Below, in pieces: positions 56,301 to 64,000 of a stretch of 64,000 nucleotides of DNA. Every line of letters starts with the position of its first letter. The stretch's first letter is position 1. Both the position numbers and the translations under genes were made by a program. Source of the DNA: Colias croceus (Eukaryota > Arthropoda > Insecta > Lepidoptera > Pieridae); contig NC_059541.1 in assembly GCF_905220415.1 (NCBI RefSeq), positions 4,724,501 through 4,788,500 of the forward strand, written 5' to 3'. Under the pieces are notes generated by a model. That model did no database searches, had not been told where the DNA came from, and saw only the letters and a list, made by a program, of their open reading frames with translations.

Positions 56301-59300
56301 GAGCCGACTTTTATTTCCGTTCAGCAATCCCTCTAATTGCGTCAATTAGTGTAATGCGGCGACAGCTTTGAAGAGTCCGCTTAATGATCTCCATGGTTGC
56401 TTGTGTAGCCTTTGAAAAACTAATGAAAATAGTGTATAACGAATTGTGTCTGGTTTCAGAATAATTAATACTGAGCCATAGGTTGTCACCCTTCCCTGTA
56501 TTCTTTCTTGCAGTTAATCAACTTTTTTAACCGATAAAGAGGTGCTTTTAACAATACCGGTACACGTATTTTAAATTGCTTTTTATGTGATAAGGAGGTG
56601 TAAACTATTTTCAAACGTTATCGTGAAAAGTTTATAAAGTTTTAATGTGTAGTAAATTTATCATACGTAATTCTTAAAGCTTTAAAAAAAAAGTAATTTA
56701 TATACCTTACTGCTTATTTTAAAATATTTTCTAATTATAAAAAATCCTCTCTAACACAAAATAAAACAAAACATTTTCGCGAGTTTTTATTTTATTTTCA
56801 AAATTAAGTAATTACAGGGAAAAAATATTGTTTATTTTTTCATTCTAATTGGAGTTGAAAACGCGAACATAACGAGTGAATATATTGCCGCTAAAGTTGT
56901 CAGTAAGCTCCTGAATCATAGGCAGTAAATTCTCTTTCTGAGAACTGTCTATTTGTACAAATTGTGCAAGTGACGTACGACATAAATAATATTCTAATAA
57001 ATTATCCGGAAAACTGTTTATAATATTACAGCAAGTTACATCATTAGTTGTAAAAACTTGGAAAATAAATTATGTATTTTATTATTTATTGAATACTTAC
57101 ATAAATTGGAGGCAAAGAAGTTTTATTTTTAATAGAATTTAATATATTTAAAATATTTCATATTAAAAAAAACCATGATTTAACTATTTCGGGATATTTT
57201 ATTAAAAGCTTTTTAGTCCAATCAATTTATTCATATAATACAAAATATATACCTACCTACGCAAAATATTATAAAATTAAGCCCATAACTGTAAACTGAG
57301 TATTTCTCATAACAAATACACCGAGTTCCATGAAAAACTAATAAGCTAATAAGAATAAATAAAACGCCTTTGAAAATAGCATTATTAAAATTGCCAATTA
57401 AGCGTACAGTAGCAATTCTTTATTCCCCTAATGAGCTCTCACAGATAATGTTTCCTGTTAATTTGTTTGTAGATACCTACGTTTAGAATATTTGTTTTAT
57501 TTATTTACTCATTTAGGATGTTTGGAAGCGTCGATTAAGCATCTTTAAATGTATTGACCAATTATTTTTTAAACTTACATTGATAACGAGAAATAAGTTG
57601 ATAGTGACATTTAAAAGCAGTTAATATTGATACAACTGATGATAAAAAGAAGTTTAATTTTATATGTACTAACTGCAGAGAGCAGTCCGCAGTTTCTAGC
57701 ATTAGGTAATTAAAAACTACTTTACTATACCTAACAGAGTATGATCAATTAATCAATACAGTACACAGGTGTAAAAATTAAAATGTAATATTTTGCCTTT
57801 TAAAAGTAAAATCTTATCATTTTTGTCTAAAATCTAAATATAATGTTCTAATTCTAACTCTATCTATTTTTGTATGACAATACAAAGGTTTTAAAGTTAA
57901 AAATATACGAAGATTTTTGTAAAAGTGTAATTCCGTTGAGCTCGAAGCGACATGGTTGTACCAAAAGCCAATTAGAATGGCGTATCCTGCTTGTTTATTC
58001 TCTAATTAGCAAGTGGCTCATTAGAGGTACATCACTAGACCAGGAGAGTGCTATGCTTCATTCGTTTTAATTATAAACGTTGCTCATTGGGTTCTTATAA
58101 TTATTACTAATGTCAATTATTAAGGGAAGCTTTATTGCGCTGCTATGATTCCACATTACACATTACACATATTTTATGCTGGTGATTTATGAATAAGATT
58201 TGTTTTAGGCAGAAAAGTTTAATGTGTAAAGTTGTTCGTTTTTTTTAATGAAATGTATTTTTCTTAGAAGATTTCATGAGAAAATACTTTTACAAAGCAC
58301 TAAGTGATATTTTGTACATTTCAGTTTTATGAAAACGTTTGAGTCAAAAAATTTACACAATCTTTTATTAATATTGTCATATATGTGAAAAGTTTTTAAG
58401 GTGGCACTATACATATTAAAACAAATATATTATTTAATACTGAATACTACCTACAATTTAAAACTGCTCCCGAAGTTAAAATCGCTATGAAAAGCGCTTG
58501 ATAATAAGCTCGTCACTCGTGCGCAGGTGACATAACAATAAAATCTTACACCGGATTTATTCTTGCAGCCTACCATCATGGCATCACCATAAAGTTTTAA
58601 TTTATAATGAATATTGTAGGTATACTCTCTAGTCTCTCTAAGACTTTCAACAAATAATATTTTCATTTGTTATTATTAGATGAAATATTATGCTTGTCCT
58701 TTCTGAAATTTTAATACAAAATTTATATTTGAGAAAATATGTTCCATTTAAAAAAAAAAAAAACAGCACAATAGTGTATCTCACAAGTATCCCATACTAT
58801 TTTGGCTTTTGATACCTCATATTCTAATCGGAATTTAAGTCATCAAAATATTAAATACATTGTACTTAGGTTAACTGATCTAATTCCCACGATATGATTT
58901 AAATCTAAACACAGTAAAAGAACAACAAAAATTTCCAGTAAAAATATATACGTAATTCATGTTAAAGATATCTAACCATGTAATTGGTAAACCTGGTCTA
59001 TTGAATACAAAGTTTTACATTAGGTACCTGTATAAAATTTTGTGCATGCAAATTAATTAATTTCAGCCAATTAATAAACCCGTTTTAATTAACGAGGCTG
59101 TTAGGATAAATTAATCAGCAGTGCTTCGTCCGTTCACAATGACCGCGTTTCTAATATTAATTACAGATAGGATTATATCATTTCTATCTGTCCGTAATTT
59201 TCTAAAATAACCCCACCGCGTAATAATCATGTTGAGTACGACCGGAGCTTATATTATGTTTTAATGGATTTAATTTCAACTAATTTTCAATCAGTTTGAT

Positions 59301-62300
59301 TAAAAAATTTACTTAACACTTGGAGTTTCGACCTCACCCAGCTTTAGGTTACATTAACTTAATCACGCGACCGTAATTTTAAACCCATTTTTACTAAAAT
59401 AATTGAAGTTCACTTCTTCGCTTATTAATCGTCCTATTTATTTTGTTACCATGCCGTTGAACAATAGTTTTATTACAAATGATGTTTATGATTTAATTAC
59501 GTAATACTATTTATACAATTAACGACACAGTAGGTACCTTTATCAACCGTGCCTTGGAAATTAAAATAACTTGTTTTATTATCACATACTCGTATTATAA
59601 TTATTTATTACAAAACACCAAACGTGTACTTATGCTATTTGTTTTTACGACTAGAAGCCTATATGGAAAACATCTTCGCGAAAGCAGAGGTTTTTTTAAC
59701 TTAATAATAATATGGGAGGTCTTCGCTGTTCGAATTTCAACCTTACATACTACAGCCTAATTCATTCATTTAATAATATTTTAATAAATGAAAGTGACAT
59801 GTGCGGCGCGCGGCCGGTCGCGATGCGGTAGGGTTGTCATTAGCGATTGCCTGCAGTGACACGGGGTCACCGGGCTTGCTAATTGGTCCGCTCCACAGTT
59901 TTCTCTTTCCTGTATAGCAAACAAATTAGTACGAGGCACACTTGACTAGGGTTATCGCTTGGCAAAATTGCAAAATATCGGACAAATTTTGGAATGAATT
60001 TTTCATTTTCCTTGTAAGATTAAACCATAAATGTCAAATTCGGATTCGTACTGTAAACATCTGCAATAAAAATTATATATTAACAATGATGCTGTTGCTT
60101 CTATTATAGTAACAAAATCAAATAACATTTCAACCCAGCTTGAAAGAAAAGCATCTCATCTCTATCATTTTTAGGAGACATTAGTTAACATTTACATAAT
60201 TAATGCTTTTGAATGCTATTGCTATTAAATATTATATTTTAAGGCAAGTGGAAATATATAACTGACACTGCGCATGTTTCTGGGCAACGTTTGTCACTAA
60301 CCCAGATAGCCCGTGCCCTATAAAAAGTAAATTTTAATTGTTATCGGTAGCCCTGAAGGTCACTTGTAATTAGGTTGTAGTCGAGGCTTGTTTTTCAGTG
60401 GCGGCGGTTGCGCTTCCTCTTGTTACTTATTTAATTACCAGGCGGCTGTCTCCTACTTGAATAAGCCTTCGTCGAACAGACTGTACGACATAAGACAGAA
60501 TACGTTTAATAAATTTAGTTATCATTTCACCTTTGTTCTTATAGACTTTTTTAACAAGTTTTACACCCTACAATATTTTTATGATAGAAAAATTCCATCA
60601 ACGGTAAACTCGTCAGCTTTTTTCGGAGCAGATTATTTATTTTACAAGCAATTATCTACGATACTCGTGGAAGGAAGTAATTGTTCCTCGATGGGGAGGA
60701 TTATATTGTAACAACCTACGTAAAATCTGGGAGCTAATTAAGACAAAATCACTCAAGATACGATGAAATCATCTAATTAAAACCGATACGCGAGAAAGCG
60801 TTGTTATTTCTAAAAATACTTTGTATCTTATCGCTTCGGTAAACGTTCCTATAAGTACACAGAAGTCAATTGTTTTACATATTATCTGTGTGTTAACTGT
60901 TATCTTAATAACATCGTATACATAATTAGAAAGTCTTGGACCACTCATTGGTTTATGTTTGACCAGATAACCTCTCGTGGCGTGACTAATGACGCGCGTT
61001 CGAGTACGTTTGTTTACGTGCATCAACGTCAATATTGTTTTTCCTATATGAATTTTGTTTGCTGCTCGATGTGTTGTGTCGTTAAAATTTTATTATTATC
61101 ATTGATCTGATCTTCAATGAATTATTATGTAATATATATCTACAAATTACATTTTAAACATGTTTAAAGCTATACATGTTTCACAAATACATATTTTATT
61201 GTATACTTAGAATAATTCATTAATAAATATCAATACAAGCCAGGTAATTAATGTACCCTTAATTTTAAAATTGACGACGATTATCATAAATACAGTATTT
61301 TCTATTTCCGACGAGTCCCTAATTAGTGTTCCTACGTTAGCGACTTGAATGCAAATACTGTGTTATTAGGCAGGTTAATTAAAGAGTTATCGTTCGTAAT
61401 TAACCCGTTTCGGTACAGTACGTGTGCCCATAGCTTGTACAAACACCACTAATTAAGAAATTCCTCTTCATTAACTCAATTAGATTTATTCACATCAAGA
61501 CTATGTACCTAAATAGCCCAATTAAAAATACTGAGTTAATTCTAGCATAATTAGTGCATTTCAATGTAAACATTGACGTTGTGCATACATTCTAATACTT
61601 ATGCGTTGCATAATCGGATTACTTTCTTTGTCAAGAATTATTTTAATGAAAGAAGACTTTGAAGTGCGAAACTGTAGTAGGATATTGGTTTATTCTTTAA
61701 TGGGCTTAACTTAATCATTTTCTCGTCTCGCATGAGCTTACTCGTAAAGTATGTGTCGGCTGCATTTGTTAGTTATCCAGAAATAGGTTAACAATACGTG
61801 AAGTATACAGAAACTAAAAGTTGATATAAAAGTGTCACAATCGACAAAAGTTCGGAAATACAGTGCCATTGTCAACATGGTAGGAAGTCGCGACCCGCCT
61901 TGGGTTATCTATTATAATTAAGAATGAACTATTGACGTCAAGAACGAAACGTATCACAGCGGTTGACAGCAACAATCGGTTTTTATTAGAGACCCGCTCT
62001 AGATAACCCTCATTAAGTCGAAAAAGTCGAAGCTTCATTAATGCCATTATCAGTTGAAGGATTCTTAGACTAGGAGTTTACATATCACAACATAAAGACG
62101 TCACAGTCTTTTATGGTTTGACGTTCGTAATTGAATTTAATTAATTGACGCAGGCTTATTAACTTTGTTGTGCTGTTAAATGATTTTATAACGAATTTAC
62201 TCAATATAATTTATGACAGATATCATATTATTTTGTCTTCTTTTTTTTTTGTTTAAAACTAGTCATTAAAAATATCTACGTCAGTATTTTTTTAAATATT

Positions 62301-64000
62301 CGAACCATTATACCTATAATATAGGTAGTAATACAAGATTTGATTGAACCAGCTTCCTAATAAGTTGTACGAAATAATTTATGTACAAAACGGTACGAAA
62401 ACACGCGTCAGACTAAAAATGAGGTCGGGCATTTATTGGTCGTTTCGATTTTAGTGCTTTTAAAGTACAGTCAAAGTTTGTAATGATGCCTCTGTTCGAC
62501 AGATTTTATGCAAATTTGTGTAACTTTTCATTAAGTAGGGGACAAACTGTTTTCATTTTTTAATACTTTGCTCTACCTAGAGCAAAGTAAGTAGGTACAT
62601 ATTTCGGGCCTTAAAGTTTCCTTAGAATGGTCGAGACATAATGTTAAAAATACTTTTTTCTGATATGCCTGCCCTCCTTGAAAAACCGCAACATTCCTGC
62701 GTCTGCTCCGATTGCTGCCCAAGTTAATTTAAGCGCCTGTAAGAATTATGTTAGGCATGATTCTTATTTATCTCTCAATATAACATGATTAAGGTGGTAA
62801 ATAATTGATCAATTTATCGTAATATACCATGATACCTACTTTGAGAAATTCATACCCGGGCAAAATTTTCAAGTATCGAAGTAATTGCGCCTCCGGATCG
62901 CGACTGACCGATCAACAATGAAATTCACAATGGGGTTAATACCCTCTTGATAGAAAGCGCTCATTTCCTCTGTTGGTACTTCATTCGTGGAGTAGCAAAC
63001 ACAGGTCGTAATGAACGGCAATGGCGACTAACGCTACGGCAATTTGAACGTTCAGTGGCCCGGCGCGCACCAACAGTCCTCGAAATTAGTAATACACACT
63101 GCCTGATGAATACTTCACAATTACACATACGCTTTGCTGACTATTGTGATTTCAATGTAATTAAATAATTAATAATGCATGCCTTATAAAAAAATCATTG
63201 ACTCTATTGCTATCTGAGGGTATGCAAATAAGAGCACCTCATTCCCGTTGGCATGTATAATTAATGAATAAAAACTTATTTTACTGAACGTATACCATTT
63301 GGAAATAACAGTGAGAATGTGTATTGTAATAAGAAAACACGTAGTTTATATTACAACCACAATTTGTAATAAGATGTCTCTGTTTCACGCTAGCGTGTGG
63401 TCGACAGGAGTGATATTTGCGTTGTTATTAATTCCGCAAAATTGAAAGCCGATCCGGTCACAGTGACTCTAGCAATTATTAGATCAGATTCAAACTGTTT
63501 TGTTGTTTCTCTTTTTCACTCCTTAATATTTTTCGTTTTTGTTTGCTGTTCTAAATGTTTGCATAACGTAATGTATTCATTACACAAACTAAATATTTGA
63601 ATATGATTTGAATTATAAATATTAATTCAAAGTAAAAATCATTCCCAACATAATTTAAATAAAAAATCAATAAATTATAATTGCCGCCGCGGCCGTTAAG
63701 GTTTTATTCACTAAAATGTAGTCTTCACGGTCCAATTAGACAGCTTAACTGAGCGTCGAGAGCTACTAATTTGAGACTTCTGTATCGCTCTCATCGATAG
63801 GAAGCTTGCCACCTAGTTGTTTCAAGTAGATACAAATTAGTTACATTGTTTATACATTGATGTTTATAATTATTTTATTATCATGGAAATTTCCAAGAAA
63901 GTAACAAATAGATCAGATAATCAGTTTTTAATTTCGTTGAATGTAACATCTCATTTTTCCTATAAAATATAGTAAAGTACGTGGGTGCAAGCGCAAAATA
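56301..64000. other. Gene-free stretch rich in TAATTA words; possible long intron
   Basis: No coding exon or mobile-element end was recognised. Many blocks combine TAATTA/CAATTA homeodomain-type words with unique GC-containing sequence: about 57930-58070, 59040-59130, 59790-59960, 61310-61480 (which also has ATGCAAAT), 63060-63180 and 63690-63830. This is typical of conserved non-coding DNA beside developmental regulators, but conservation cannot be tested from one sequence. Confidence 0.35.

Noticed and set aside
1..64000. tRNA, rRNA and CRISPR features
   Set aside because: No convincing tRNA B-box and cloverleaf, no ribosomal segments, and no regularly spaced direct repeats were seen; the genome is clearly animal.

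Overview
The window is nuclear DNA of an insect, almost certainly a moth or butterfly. It is AT-rich, has long introns and intergenic stretches, and is littered with short Helitron-type elements of the kind common in Lepidoptera (start TC plus an 'ATATTATAAA'-like stretch, GC-rich hairpin near the 3' end, terminus CTAG before T). MITEs, hAT-type elements and foldback elements are also present. Species cannot be fixed from the sequence alone.

Layout. 1-12.9 kb has no recognisable gene and carries mobile elements and inverted repeats. At 12.95-13.6 kb (+) is a small basic protein with five copies of a 20-residue repeat. At 16.5-18.1 kb (+) are the last three exons of an unrecognised gene joined by phase-1 introns. 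At 19.2-20.4 kb (-) is a three-exon GPI-anchored Ly6/uPAR-type protein. 20.9-22.4 kb holds a tandem Helitron pair and a 754-bp inverted-repeat element. At 22.8-24.8 kb (+) is LIN-9/Mip130 and, convergent with it, at 25.3-27.7 kb (-), the nucleoporin NUP50. 28.1-30.0 kb is a nest of mobile elements with a large inverted repeat. At 30.7-37.9 kb (+) is an eleven-exon homologue of PHF21A/BHC80, whose longest intron contains two near-identical 840-bp TIR elements. At 39.0-41.3 kb two intronless mitochondrial malate-dehydrogenase paralogues stand head to head: the left has lost most catalytic residues, the right keeps them. From 41.4 to 64 kb no coding exon can be supported. There are Helitrons, a hAT-like element with a foldback element nested inside it, a possible 5' non-coding exon at 56.1-56.3 kb with a good splice donor, and many TAATTA-rich unique blocks that look like the regulatory surroundings of a developmental gene.

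Functional links. LIN-9 (MMB/DREAM complex), PHF21A (LSD1-CoREST type histone demethylase complexes) and NUP50 (importin-dependent transport) are nuclear proteins, but nothing suggests they are co-regulated beyond being neighbours. The MDH pair shares a ~300-bp intergenic region that must hold both promoters. Exon structures were built by hand from splice signals and phase agreement. Family assignments rest on recognised motifs and were not checked by any search.
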